Assembly (NCBI RefSeq): GCF_013377995.1
Contig: NZ_CP055305.1
Coordinates: 1,302,001 to 1,366,000 of the forward strand
Reading direction: 5' to 3'
DNA: 64,000 nt
DNA from: Mannheimia pernigra
GTDB taxonomy: Bacteria; Pseudomonadota; Gammaproteobacteria; Enterobacterales; Pasteurellaceae
A model generated the notes under the pieces. That model made no database searches. It was not told the DNA's origin and saw only the letters and a program-made list of their open reading frames with translations. How positions within the stretch are numbered: position 1 is the stretch's first letter; each line of letters opens with the position of its first letter. Positions 25,569 to 35,244 of this stretch are shown piece by piece. Position numbers and translations under genes: made by a program.

Positions 25569-27541
25569 TGTTTCGTCAAGGATTAGCAGACAGACTTGCT
25601 TCTGGCGGGGCAAGATTCAAAGCATTATCAACCACATCCAAGATCGCGTTAATTTTCTTAATTATTATGGCTCTTATCGCAATTTTGGCACCATTAGTTG
25701 CACCTTATGACCCACTTCAAACACTACGCCCAGTCCAAGCTCCAGGTTCAGAGTATTGGTTCGGTACAGATCGTTTAGGGCGAGATATTTTCTCTCGTAT
25801 CGTTTACGGAGCAAGAACCTCACTCTTTATTGGGTTAGGGGCTGTAGCTTGTGCCATTGTATTTGGCAGTATCTTGGGAGCAACCGCGGCAACCGCTGAT
25901 AAATTCGGTAATGAAGTCATTATGCGTCTGATGGATATTCTAATGGCATTCCCTGGCATCGCACTTGCAGCGGTATTGCTTGCCACATTCGGCAACTCTT
26001 CACCGATTATTATCCTTACGATTGCGATTGTTTATACCCCGCAGCTTGCTCGTGTTGTACGTGCAAATGTTGTTTCCCAATGGGAAGAAGATTATGTGCG
26101 AGCAGAGCGTGTAATAGGTGGTAGCCGTACTTATATCTTATTAAAACACGTTGTGCGTAATACCGCAGCACCTGTACTTGTGTTTGCCACAGTAATGGTT
26201 GCTGATGCGATTATTCTTGAAGCATCACTTTCTTTCTTAGGTGCAGGGGTTCAGCCACCACACCCTTCTTGGGGTAATATTTTATCTGAAGGGCGTAACT
26301 TAGTCTTAAGTGGCTTCTGGTGGGCAACAACTTTCTCTGGTTTGTGTGTACTTTTAACCGTATTATCGTTAAATATTCTCTCTGAAGGTTTAACGGATGC
26401 ATTAGCGAATCCGAAAACGAAGAAGAGCCCAACTGCAGCAAAAAATGATGTATCAAAACCGCTTTCAACCGATGTTCAAGAGGCAATGGCGGAGGGCTTA
26501 GCATTAAAACGCTACTTACTTCAATTGAAGCAAGCAGAAGTCGTGCGTACAGACCGTATGCAACTTAACCCAAATGCAAAACCGATTTTGCAAGTGAAAA
26601 ACTTATCTATCCGCTTCCCAAACCGTTATGGTGAAACCCCATTGGTGGATAATATCAGCTTTACCGTACATGAAGGTGAAACGATGGGCTTGGTAGGGGA
26701 ATCTGGCTGTGGTAAATCAATCTCTGCCTTCTCAATTATGGGATTATTACCACCAACTGCAAAAATCACAGGTGAAATCCTGTTTACTGACCGTGCTGGC
26801 AATCAGTACGATTTACTGAAAACAGATAAGCTTAATGATCTTCGTGGTCACGAGATTTCAATGATCTACCAAGATGCGTTAAGTGCGTTAAATCCATCAA
26901 TGCGTATTCGTGAACAAATGGAGCAGTTAATCAGTCGTGGCGGTAAACAGTCCGCAGAGACATTACTCAAATGGGTACATCTTGATCCTGAAAAAACTCT
27001 CAACCGTTATCCACACGAACTTTCAGGTGGTCAGCGTCAGCGTGTTCTTATTGCAATGGCATTAGCACGTGAGCCAAAACTGTTAATTGCAGATGAACCA
27101 ACCACAGCATTAGACGTAACCGTTCAAGCAGAAGTCATTAAGCTTCTCAACGAATTGCGTGAAAAACTGGGCTTTGCAATGGTGTTTGTGAGCCACGATT
27201 TAGCCTTAGTTGCTCAAATTGCTCACCACATCACGGTAATGTATGCAGGACAAGTGGTAGAAGCATCGCCAACTAGCGACTTACTGATGCATCCAACGCA
27301 CGAATATACACGTGGTTTGTTAGGCTCAGTACTTTCAACGGAATGTCGTGCAGAACGCTTATATCAAATTCCAGGCAGTGTGCCTTCTCCGTTTGACTTT
27401 GCAAACGGTGACCGTTTCGCTAGCCGCTCATTGCGTCCTGATGCGAATCCAAAACAACACTTGAAACTTGTTCCAACTGGAGAACACCCACAACACGTTT
27501 GGGCATCTCACTTAGAAGAAAATCAGGGAGCTAAACTATGA
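25568..27541 (+). CDS. fused ABC importer permease-ATPase (DppC-DppD type)
   Basis: 657 residues combining two proteins normally encoded separately. Residues about 1-285 are a DppC-type permease (FGTDRLGRDIFSRIVYGART, the EAA loop EEDYVRAERVIGGS and SLSFLGAGVQPP). After a linker of about 60 residues rich in Lys and Ala comes a DppD-type ATPase with Walker A GESGCGKS, signature LSGGQRQR, Walker B LLIADEPTT and the switch His in VSHDLALV. The C-terminal oligopeptide-type extension is present (HPTHEYTRGLL, IPGSVPSPF), but the usual Cys-containing motif is lost. The reading frame is open through the linker, so the fusion is real in this sequence. It overlaps the next gene by ATGA. Confidence 0.93.
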   Translation: MFRQGLADRLASGGARFKALSTTSKIALIFLIIMALIAILAPLVAPYDPLQTLRPVQAPGSEYWFGTDRLGRDIFSRIVYGARTSLFIGLGAVACAIVFGSILGATAATADKFGNEVIMRLMDILMAFPGIALAAVLLATFGNSSPIIILTIAIVYTPQLARVVRANVVSQWEEDYVRAERVIGGSRTYILLKHVVRNTAAPVLVFATVMVADAIILEASLSFLGAGVQPPHPSWGNILSEGRNLVLSGFWWATTFSGLCVLLTVLSLNILSEGLTDALANPKTKKSPTAAKNDVSKPLSTDVQEAMAEGLALKRYLLQLKQAEVVRTDRMQLNPNAKPILQVKNLSIRFPNRYGETPLVDNISFTVHEGETMGLVGESGCGKSISAFSIMGLLPPTAKITGEILFTDRAGNQYDLLKTDKLNDLRGHEISMIYQDALSALNPSMRIREQMEQLISRGGKQSAETLLKWVHLDPEKTLNRYPHELSGGQRQRVLIAMALAREPKLLIADEPTTALDVTVQAEVIKLLNELREKLGFAMVFVSHDLALVAQIAHHITVMYAGQVVEASPTSDLLMHPTHEYTRGLLGSVLSTECRAERLYQIPGSVPSPFDFANGDRFASRSLRPDANPKQHLKLVPTGEHPQHVWASHLEENQGAKL

Positions 27542-28344
27542 GTATGAAACCCATTAAAGAGCAGCCGATTATTGAGCTGAAAGATATTGTTGTCGAGTTT
27601 CGCTCCCGTGATGGAACGCTATTCAACCCGAAAAAATTCCGTGCAGTAAATGGTGTGAGTTTAGATATTCACGCTGGCGAAACAGTTGGTATTGTAGGGC
27701 AATCTGGCTGTGGCAAATCTACCCTAGCAAACGTGATGATAAGCCTTCAAAAACCAACTTCAGGCACGGTAAAATTTAATGGATTAGAGATGAAATACGG
27801 TAGTGCAGAAGCTCGTAAATACTTCGGTAGCCAAGTATCTGTTATCTTCCAAGATCCAGCAACGGCACTAAACCCTCGTATGCGTGTATTAGATATTCTC
27901 AAAGATCCGATGGATATTCATAATATCTTACAACCACGAGAGCGTGAAAAACGAGTTTATGATCTTCTCTCTCGTGTAGGTTTACCACGTTCTGCTGCAC
28001 TAGTTGAGCCAACTCGTTTATCGGGTGGTCAAAAACAGCGTGTCGCAATCGCCCGTGCATTGGCATTAAATCCCAAATTAATTGTAGCTGATGAACCAAC
28101 TTCAGCACTTGATGTATCAGTTCGAGCTCAAGTCCTGAACTTACTTGCCGATTTGAAGAAAGAGTTAAATCTTGCAATGGTGTTTATCTCGCACGATTTA
28201 CAAACGGTTAATCAGGTTTCGGATCGAATTGTGGTAATGAATGGCGGTAAAATTGTCGAAATGGGCAATGCAAGACAAGTTTTTGACACACCAAAAGAGG
28301 CATATACGAGAACCTTGATTGAGTCAGCCCCGTCATTATTATAA
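27538..28344 (+). CDS. ABC importer ATPase (DppF-like)
   Basis: 268 residues. Walker A is GQSGCGKST, the Q-loop VIFQDPATALNP, the signature LSGGQKQR, Walker B LIVADEPTS and the switch ISHDLQTV. It forms the second ATPase of the importer, pairing with the ATPase half of the fused protein. ATG overlaps the preceding stop. No Cys-rich C-terminal motif is present. Confidence 0.94.
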   Translation: MSMKPIKEQPIIELKDIVVEFRSRDGTLFNPKKFRAVNGVSLDIHAGETVGIVGQSGCGKSTLANVMISLQKPTSGTVKFNGLEMKYGSAEARKYFGSQVSVIFQDPATALNPRMRVLDILKDPMDIHNILQPREREKRVYDLLSRVGLPRSAALVEPTRLSGGQKQRVAIARALALNPKLIVADEPTSALDVSVRAQVLNLLADLKKELNLAMVFISHDLQTVNQVSDRIVVMNGGKIVEMGNARQVFDTPKEAYTRTLIESAPSLL

Positions 28345-28396
28345 TACGGTAGGGGCAAATCCAATTTGCCCCATAATTCAGTTTATTATTTTCGCT

Positions 28397-28443
28397 ACAA
28401 GCGGTAAAATTTTCACCAAATTTTACCGCTTGTATTTTATTTT
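28397..28443 (+). terminator. perfect uptake-signal hairpin before the flavoprotein gene
   Basis: ACAAGCGGTAAAATTT (28397-28412) and its perfect reverse complement (28418-28433), followed by ATTTTATTTT. The next start codon lies 11 nt after the stem. Confidence 0.85.
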
Positions 28444-30024
28444 ATGATCACAATTAACCAAATTCTCGAAACAGATTTACTGATTGTCGGCTCTGGTATC
28501 GCAGGGCTTTCTGCCGCAGTTGAAGCAAAAAGCAAAGGCATTAATACTTTACTGATTAGCAAATCCACGATTGGCTCTGGGGCGAGCTATTTTCCCCTTA
28601 AAGCCACATTAGGCATTCAAGTGACAGGCGATGAAAAAGACCATCCACTTTTTAGAGCAGATATTGAAAATATCGGTAAACAAAAAATCAATCCGAATGT
28701 CATACAAGCCTATATTGAAGATTCACCGAAAGCAATTGCTTTATTAGAGCGTATCGGCTTTAAGCCTTGGAAGCGTAATGACAACCGCCCAGCTTGCTTT
28801 GCCAAATATACCCGCCCCATTTATTTAATTAAGGACTGGCGAGAGGCTGCTCTGCGAGCTAAGCAGATTTTACAAGAGCAACAGATTCCGTTCTATGAAA
28901 ATGCGACGCTTTTACATATCGTTGCCGAGCATAATCAAGTGCAAGGTGCTGTATTTGCATATACTACAAGCGGTCAAATTTCTTATATTTTTTGCAAAAC
29001 TAACCATATCATTTTAGCCGCGGGTGGTCTTGCTGGGCTTTATAAAGATAACCTCTACCCAGCTGATGTAATAGGTTCGCTCCATTCTGTTGCCAAACAA
29101 GCTGGGGCAACATTAGTCAATCTGGCTTTTATTCAATTTATTCCTGCCTTTGTTGAACCCAAATATAAGGTATTATTCGGGGAACATACGTTGAAATACG
29201 TCACTGAAATTACCGACTCAACAGGCAAAAATCTATTCCCTCATTTAAATGAAGCACAATTTAGCAAAATGATGCTTGAACGCAGCCATTATGCACCATT
29301 TAGTTTGGATTTTGAGTGTGTGGAATTTGACTTAGTGATGATGAAGCATTTGCTGGAAAATCCAGATGAAAAAGGTATTTACCTCAAATACAGCCCCAAA
29401 ATTTATGAAGATAAAGAAGAATTTTACACCGTCTATTTAAATTGGCTGAAAAATGAAGTGGGGATTGATTTAGTGAGAGATAAAATTTCGATTAAACCTT
29501 TTGCTCATAGTTGCAATGGTGGGATTCAAATTAATGAATGGGGCGAAAGCTCCGTTAAAGGTTTGTTTGCAATTGGAGAAATAGCCCATTGTATTGAGGG
29601 TGCAAACCGTATGGGGGGCAATTCAGTTGGGGGCGGTTTAGTATTTGCAAAACGTGCCGTTGCTGAAATTATACGCACTCTACAAAACGTACATTTGCAA
29701 AAAAATGCAGATTTTTCACCGCTTGTCGTTGCGGAAAAAGCATTAAATAAACTGGCTAATCCAAATGCCAATCTAACACTTTCTGCAAGCGAAGTGCTTT
29801 CCACTATTAGAGAGAATATGGCACTATATGCGAATGTTTATCGTACCACAAGTAACCTTAAACTGTTACTTAACACTCTAAGTAATTTGGAACAGCAATT
29901 TGATCCAATCTACCACGCCCAACATCAAGGTATTGAAATTTACAATGCATTAAAAACCGCTCAATTAATAGTAAAGCATATGCTTGATGAGAAGAGTTTG
30001 GGGGCACACTACTTATCTGAATAA
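28444..30024 (+). CDS. fumarate reductase/aspartate oxidase-like flavoprotein
   Basis: 526 residues. FAD-binding Rossmann motif LLIVGSGIAGLSAAVEA (13-29), SKSTIGSG, and the FAD/substrate motif HSCNGGIQINEWGESSVKGL with FAIGEIAHCIEGANRMGGNS. This is the FRD/SDH/NadB flavoprotein superfamily. There is no signal peptide and no Fe-S partner gene nearby, so it is a soluble enzyme acting on an unknown dicarboxylate or imino substrate. The start lies 11 nt from a strong hairpin and has no Shine-Dalgarno. Position after the importer and before the NhaC-type carrier suggests it acts on the imported compound, but this is inference. Not a housekeeping nadB by sequence that I can confirm. Confidence 0.85.
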   Translation: MITINQILETDLLIVGSGIAGLSAAVEAKSKGINTLLISKSTIGSGASYFPLKATLGIQVTGDEKDHPLFRADIENIGKQKINPNVIQAYIEDSPKAIALLERIGFKPWKRNDNRPACFAKYTRPIYLIKDWREAALRAKQILQEQQIPFYENATLLHIVAEHNQVQGAVFAYTTSGQISYIFCKTNHIILAAGGLAGLYKDNLYPADVIGSLHSVAKQAGATLVNLAFIQFIPAFVEPKYKVLFGEHTLKYVTEITDSTGKNLFPHLNEAQFSKMMLERSHYAPFSLDFECVEFDLVMMKHLLENPDEKGIYLKYSPKIYEDKEEFYTVYLNWLKNEVGIDLVRDKISIKPFAHSCNGGIQINEWGESSVKGLFAIGEIAHCIEGANRMGGNSVGGGLVFAKRAVAEIIRTLQNVHLQKNADFSPLVVAEKALNKLANPNANLTLSASEVLSTIRENMALYANVYRTTSNLKLLLNTLSNLEQQFDPIYHAQHQGIEIYNALKTAQLIVKHMLDEKSLGAHYLSE

Positions 30025-30073
30025 AATTAGTCTATAATACGCCTCTTCCTGTCATAATAACTTAGGAGTATAA

Positions 30074-31462
30074 ATGAACAACTACCTACTCAAATTAAAG
30101 CCTAGTACGGCGGTCATACTTTCTCTTTTGACTGTCTTTATTTTAGGTTTTACGATGATTGCACTTGGCTGGGTGCCTCAAATTTCAATTTTAGCAGTCA
30201 TTGTTATCCTCTTACTTTTTGGGTTAGTGAATAAAATTCCGTTTAAAAATATGCAGGAGGGTATGGCAAATGGGCTGATGTCTGGTATTGGTGCCATTTA
30301 TTTGTTCTTTTTTATTGGATTATTAGTTTCTGCATTAATGATGTCTGGGGCAATCCCAACCTTAATGTATTATGGCTTAAGTGTGATTTCTCCTGAGTTA
30401 TTTTATATCTCTGCTTTTGCCTTGAGTTCTGTGGTCGGTATAGCGTTAGGTAGTAGTTTAACAACAACCGCCACTATTGGCGTTGCCTTTATTGGAATGG
30501 CAGCTGCATTTGGCGCGAACCCGGCAATTGTTGCAGGAGCCGTTGTTTCCGGTGCCTTTTTTGGTGATAAAACCTCTCCGCTTTCAGACACCACCACTAT
30601 TGCAGCGTCTATTGTGGGTATTGATATGTTTGCTCATATTCGCAATATGCTTTATACCACCATACCAGCGTGGATATTTACCGCACTTATACTTTGGTTT
30701 TTAACCGAACCAGCTGATGCTCAGAACTTAGCGAATATTGAAGACCTAAAAACCCATTTACAAGCCACAGGGCTTATTCACGGTTATACACTACTGCCAT
30801 TTATAACCTTAATTTTAATGGCGATGAATCGTATTAATTCAATTTATATCATCGTCACGACTGTAATTTTATCGCTTATTATTACCTACACGCATAGCTC
30901 ACCCAGTTTAGAGCAACTGGGTAATTATTTCTTTACGGGTTATAAACCCGCTGAAGGTATTGACTTAGGTGAAGTGGAATCTTTAGTATCTCGTGGTGGT
31001 ATTAATAGTATGTTCTTTACTGTTACTATTGTTGTATTGGCATTAAGTTTAGGTGGTTTATTACAAATTTTAGGTATTTTACCTGCTCTACTTAAAGGCA
31101 TTAGTAGTTTTTTAACCAATACTGGGCGTGTTACTTTTGTGGTTGCAAGCACTGCGGTAGGTATTAATGTATTAATCGGTGAACAATATTTAAGCTTATT
31201 ATTATCAGGTAATACCTTCCGTTCCACCTATGAACATTTAGGGCTTGAGCTGAAAAATTTATCTCGCACTATTGAAGATGCTGGCACGGTAATCAATCCA
31301 TTAGTGCCTTGGAGTGTGTGTGGTGTGTTTATCAGCAGTGTTCTGAATGTGCCAGTGTTAGACTATTTGCCTTACGCATTCTTCTGTTACATTTGTTTAA
31401 TCCTCACGTTAATTTTTGGATTTACAGGCGTAACTATCAGTAAAAAGCCAACTAATACATAA
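30074..31462 (+). CDS. NhaC-family Na+/H+ antiporter or related carrier
   Basis: 462 residues with about 11-12 membrane helices. The conserved core GAFFGDKTSPLSDTTTIAASI and the late motif LSRTIEDAGTVINPLVPW are typical of NhaC-family antiporters. Members exchange Na+ for H+, and relatives such as MleN couple this to organic acids. TTAGGAG precedes the ATG. It lies 49 bp after the flavoprotein gene. A bidirectional terminator separates it from dxr. Confidence 0.88.
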   Translation: MNNYLLKLKPSTAVILSLLTVFILGFTMIALGWVPQISILAVIVILLLFGLVNKIPFKNMQEGMANGLMSGIGAIYLFFFIGLLVSALMMSGAIPTLMYYGLSVISPELFYISAFALSSVVGIALGSSLTTTATIGVAFIGMAAAFGANPAIVAGAVVSGAFFGDKTSPLSDTTTIAASIVGIDMFAHIRNMLYTTIPAWIFTALILWFLTEPADAQNLANIEDLKTHLQATGLIHGYTLLPFITLILMAMNRINSIYIIVTTVILSLIITYTHSSPSLEQLGNYFFTGYKPAEGIDLGEVESLVSRGGINSMFFTVTIVVLALSLGGLLQILGILPALLKGISSFLTNTGRVTFVVASTAVGINVLIGEQYLSLLLSGNTFRSTYEHLGLELKNLSRTIEDAGTVINPLVPWSVCGVFISSVLNVPVLDYLPYAFFCYICLILTLIFGFTGVTISKKPTNT

Positions 31463-31473
31463 AGTTAAGATAC

Positions 31474-31505
31474 AAAAAATGCCTACAAATTTGTAGGCAT
31501 TTTTG
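31474..31505. terminator. bidirectional terminator between the antiporter gene and dxr
   Basis: AAAAATGCCTACAAA / TTTGTAGGCATTTTT: a perfect hairpin flanked by A and T runs, serving both convergent genes. Confidence 0.9.
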
Positions 31506-31509
31506 CTTA

Positions 31510-32700
31510 TCAGAGCTGAATAACTATTTGTTTTGCTAACTCTCTAGCAAGTTTATCAATATGCAATACATCAGCAATTTCTTTCACTTGAATTGGGGCA
31601 ATATTTTCCACTACCGTTCTATTCACATTCACAATATCGGTAAAACGAATTTGTTCATTTAAAAATGCCTCAACGGCAATTTCATTTGCTGCATTCATCG
31701 CGGTTGTCGCATACTGCCCTTCTGTAAAAGCCTCAATCGCTAATTTTAAGTTTGGATAACGAGCAAAATCAGGCTTAATAAAAGTCAGCTCTTTTAATTT
31801 AAAGAAATCAAGTGGCGGTACGCCTGCATTAATTCGATTTGGGTATGCCATAGTGTGTGCAATCGGCGTACACATATCAGGATTACCCATTTGAGCAATC
31901 ACCGAACCATCAATATATCTTACCATTGAGTGAATGATCGATTGCGGGTGAATAATAATGTCCATCTCGTCTGCCGTTGCATTAAATAACCAACGAGCCT
32001 CAATATACTCCAATCCCTTGTTCATCATTGTCGCAGAATCTACCGAGATCTTTTTTCCCATCGACCAATTTGGATGAGCGACAGCCTGAGCTGGGGTAAT
32101 TGCCTCAAATTCAGTTAACGGTTTGGTGCGGAACGGACCTCCCGAACCAGTGAGAATAATTTTACTCACACCTAGTTCTGCAAGCGGGCAAAAACCGACT
32201 TTTTCTTGTGCTTCAGGCGGTAGCGATTGGAAAATCGCATTATGTTCACTATCTACCGGCAGTAATTTCGCTCCCGATTTGCAAGCTTCATCAATAAAAA
32301 TCTGTCCACAAGTTACCAATGATTCTTTATTGGCTAATAACACTTTTTTGCCTGCTTTCACAGCTGCAAGCGTTGGTAATAAACCAGCTGCTCCAACAAT
32401 GGCTGCCATAACCATATCAACATAAGGGTGAGCGGAAAGCTCGCAAATTGCTTTTTGCCCTGATAACACTTCTGTTTTTATGCCTAAATTTGCCAATGAT
32501 ATTTTCAAGTCTTGAGCTGCTTTTTCATCATCCATTGCCGCAAAAGTGGGTTGATATTGCTGGCATTGTTCTGTCATTAATGCCACATTTTTTCCACCAA
32601 CCAAAGCAAATACTTCATACTGTTCTTTATTATGTTCAACCACCGATAAAGTGCTTTTACCAATTGAGCCTGTTGAACCTAAAATCACTAACTTTTTCAT
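31510..32700 (-). CDS. dxr: 1-deoxy-D-xylulose 5-phosphate reductoisomerase
   Basis: 396 residues. It makes 2-C-methyl-D-erythritol 4-phosphate in the non-mevalonate isoprenoid pathway with NADPH. GSTGSIGKST (8-17) binds NADPH, LLANKESLV, the metal ligand region PVDSEHNAIFQ and GSGGPFR are all present. It lies downstream of relA, with 98 bp and an uptake signal in between. Confidence 0.97.
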   Translation of the reverse strand: MKKLVILGSTGSIGKSTLSVVEHNKEQYEVFALVGGKNVALMTEQCQQYQPTFAAMDDEKAAQDLKISLANLGIKTEVLSGQKAICELSAHPYVDMVMAAIVGAAGLLPTLAAVKAGKKVLLANKESLVTCGQIFIDEACKSGAKLLPVDSEHNAIFQSLPPEAQEKVGFCPLAELGVSKIILTGSGGPFRTKPLTEFEAITPAQAVAHPNWSMGKKISVDSATMMNKGLEYIEARWLFNATADEMDIIIHPQSIIHSMVRYIDGSVIAQMGNPDMCTPIAHTMAYPNRINAGVPPLDFFKLKELTFIKPDFARYPNLKLAIEAFTEGQYATTAMNAANEIAVEAFLNEQIRFTDIVNVNRTVVENIAPIQVKEIADVLHIDKLARELAKQIVIQL

Positions 32701-32798
32701 TCTTTTCTCTTTATTTTTATGTAAGAGAAAATGCCACTTTCCCTTACAGATCTCAAATTTGATCTTGCAAAATTTTTATAAAAAACGACCGCTTATAT

Positions 32799-34997
32799 TT
32801 AGCTTGAAAGTCTTTTTGCCTCAATCACATCGTCTAATTGCGATACTCTCGCCAATAATTTATTTAAAATGGCAACATTATTCAGTTGAATTTCCATATC
32901 AATCGTAGCCAGGCTGCGTTTAACGTCTGTTCGGCTAGAAACACCTAACACATTTACTTTTTCATTCGCCATAATTGCACTCACATCTCGCAATAAACCG
33001 TTTCGGTCATTTGCAATCACACGAATAGTTAAGCTCAAACCTGAAACATAGCCTTCCCCCCAATCTGCCTCTACTACACGTTCTGGATTTGTATTCAACA
33101 ATTCGTGTAATTGCTCACAATCGGCTCGATGGATAGAAATACCTCTCCCTTGTGTGATATAGCCCAAAATTTCATCGCCTGGAATTGGCTGACAGCACCG
33201 AGCAATAGAGTGCATTAAATTACCAACCCCTTCAACAACCACATAACCTTTACTCGGTTTTTGCTGGTTATTATTTTTATTAACCTGTTTTAACACTGCC
33301 TCATCTTCTTGCTCGGCAGTAGGCTTAATTAATTTCGATTGCAAATAATGCATTAACTGATTTAAACGAATATCACCGCCACCGATGCCTGCGTATAAAT
33401 CATCAAACTGTTTTAAGTTATAGCGAGGCAGCGCATATTCCTCTATTTGTCTAAATGTGAAACCAAATTTTTCCATTTCGGTTTCAAGAGCCTCTTTACC
33501 AATCGGAATATGCTTTTCTCGATCTAATTTTTTAAACCAAGCAATAATTTTTGAGCGAGCCTTGCTCGTATTCACGAAACCCGTATTTGGATTAAGCCAA
33601 TCTCGGCTTGGGTTGGGTTCTTTCTGAGTGATGATTTCAACCTGATCGCCCATTTGCAAATGGTAAGTAAACGGCACAATTCGGCCTGCTACTTTTGCCC
33701 CAATACAACGATGTCCGATTTCGCTGTGGATTGCATACGCAAAATCCAGCGGAGTTGCTTTTTGTGGCAGATCGATTACCTCGCCTCTTGGCGTAAAGAC
33801 ATAAACACGATCATCAAAAATTTGTGTCCGCATTTCTGCCACCATATCCCCTGAATCGGCAAGATCGTTTTGCCACTCAAGTAATTTACGTAACCACACA
33901 ATTTTTTCTTCATAGCCTGAACGCCCAGCAGTTGCTCCCTCTTTGTATTTCCAGTGAGCAGCCACCCCCAGCTCGGCATCATCGTGCATTTGCTGGGTAC
34001 GAATTTGTACCTCAATCGTTTTATCTTCTTCACCTAATACCACGGTATGCAAAGATTGGTAGCCATTTGGTTTTGGATTGGCAATATAATCATCAAAATG
34101 TTCGGGTAAGTGAGTGTATTTAGTATGGATAATACCTAATGCGGTGTAGCAATCTTCTAGCGTTGGCACAATCACCCTCACCGCTCGAATATCAAAAAGC
34201 TGATCAAATCTCAAACGCTTTTTCTGCATTTTTTTCCAAATGCTATAAATATGTTTTGGGCGCCCATAAATCTGTACATTGTCGATTTCATCAACTAAAC
34301 AAGCGGTCAAATCTTCAATAAAATTTGCAATATAACGTTCGCGATCAAATCGGCGTTCGCCTAAATCAAATTTAGCAATTTGGGTATAAGTCGCGGGGTG
34401 TAACGTACGGAAACAATAATCTTCCAACTCCCATTTAAGCTGCCCGATACCTAAACGGTTGGCAAGCGGTGCATAAACGTGGAAACATTCTTTGGCGGCT
34501 AATACGATGTCTTCTTCAGTATGTTGGCTACTATCTCTCAAATAAGCAATGCGTTCAGCCAGTTTAATCACTACGCAACGAAAATCGTCTACCATTGCCA
34601 GTAACATACGGCGGATATTATCGATTTGTAAATCAGACACATTGTGAGCAGATAACTGGCGGATATTTTCCATTTCCAGCACGCCTTTCACTAAGTTTTT
34701 GATGTGATTATTAAAATCTTCTTTTAATTGAACAAGATCAATAATATTGTGTTTTACAAGAGGGAAAAGCAACGCCGCCACTAGGCTGTCATCGTCCATA
34801 TTCAAGCCGTGAAGCACTTCGACCATTTCAATGCCATACCACATCAAACTATAATCGGTATCGAGCTTTTCTTGAGCGTACTCCCAAGCGTGTTGAATGT
34901 GCTCAAATGTAACAGGAGACATATTCAGGCTCGTACACCAGCTTGCTAATTCAAAATTATTTGGATCAAGTTGGTGGGAATAACGAATTGCTACCAT
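32799..34997 (-). CDS. relA: GTP pyrophosphokinase RelA
   Basis: 732 residues. It synthesises (p)ppGpp on stalled ribosomes in amino-acid starvation. The N-terminal pseudo-hydrolase domain lacks the HD metal motif (LLFPLVKHN where SpoT has HDTVED). The synthetase domain (FDQLFDIRAVRVIV, NPKPNGYQSLHTVV), the TGS domain (VYVFTPRGEVIDLPQKATPLDFAY in two parts), the zinc finger with RCCQPIPGDEI, and the ACT domain follow in order. The start MVAIRY at 34997 has GGAGG upstream and matches the E. coli N-terminus; an extension to 35060 is rejected. Confidence 0.97.
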   Translation of the reverse strand: MVAIRYSHQLDPNNFELASWCTSLNMSPVTFEHIQHAWEYAQEKLDTDYSLMWYGIEMVEVLHGLNMDDDSLVAALLFPLVKHNIIDLVQLKEDFNNHIKNLVKGVLEMENIRQLSAHNVSDLQIDNIRRMLLAMVDDFRCVVIKLAERIAYLRDSSQHTEEDIVLAAKECFHVYAPLANRLGIGQLKWELEDYCFRTLHPATYTQIAKFDLGERRFDRERYIANFIEDLTACLVDEIDNVQIYGRPKHIYSIWKKMQKKRLRFDQLFDIRAVRVIVPTLEDCYTALGIIHTKYTHLPEHFDDYIANPKPNGYQSLHTVVLGEEDKTIEVQIRTQQMHDDAELGVAAHWKYKEGATAGRSGYEEKIVWLRKLLEWQNDLADSGDMVAEMRTQIFDDRVYVFTPRGEVIDLPQKATPLDFAYAIHSEIGHRCIGAKVAGRIVPFTYHLQMGDQVEIITQKEPNPSRDWLNPNTGFVNTSKARSKIIAWFKKLDREKHIPIGKEALETEMEKFGFTFRQIEEYALPRYNLKQFDDLYAGIGGGDIRLNQLMHYLQSKLIKPTAEQEDEAVLKQVNKNNNQQKPSKGYVVVEGVGNLMHSIARCCQPIPGDEILGYITQGRGISIHRADCEQLHELLNTNPERVVEADWGEGYVSGLSLTIRVIANDRNGLLRDVSAIMANEKVNVLGVSSRTDVKRSLATIDMEIQLNNVAILNKLLARVSQLDDVIEAKRLSS

Positions 34998-35151
34998 AAA
35001 GCCTCCTTGTAAATTTTCGTCAAAATCAGACCGCTTGTTATCGCTGAATATGGGGTGCAATTATACGTCCAATTTCAGAAAAAATTTACTTATTTTATAA
35101 AAATTTAGCACAGAGATTAGCATCGTGATTACTCCTTAAGAGGTAACATTC

Positions 35152-35165
35152 TTGTGATAAATCAA
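35152..35165. promoter_or_regulatory. FNR-like site upstream of hemA
   Basis: TTGTG-ATAA-ATCAA fits the FNR consensus TTGAT-N4-ATCAA at 9 of 10 positions. It is about 80 bp upstream of hemA. Oxygen control of hemA would be sensible, but this is a single-site match. Confidence 0.4.
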
Positions 35166-35244
35166 ACCTATTAACACAATTATTTGCACGACTTCACGCT
35201 CTTGATTAAAATACTCGCGTTTTTATTTATTTTCTGTGGGAACA

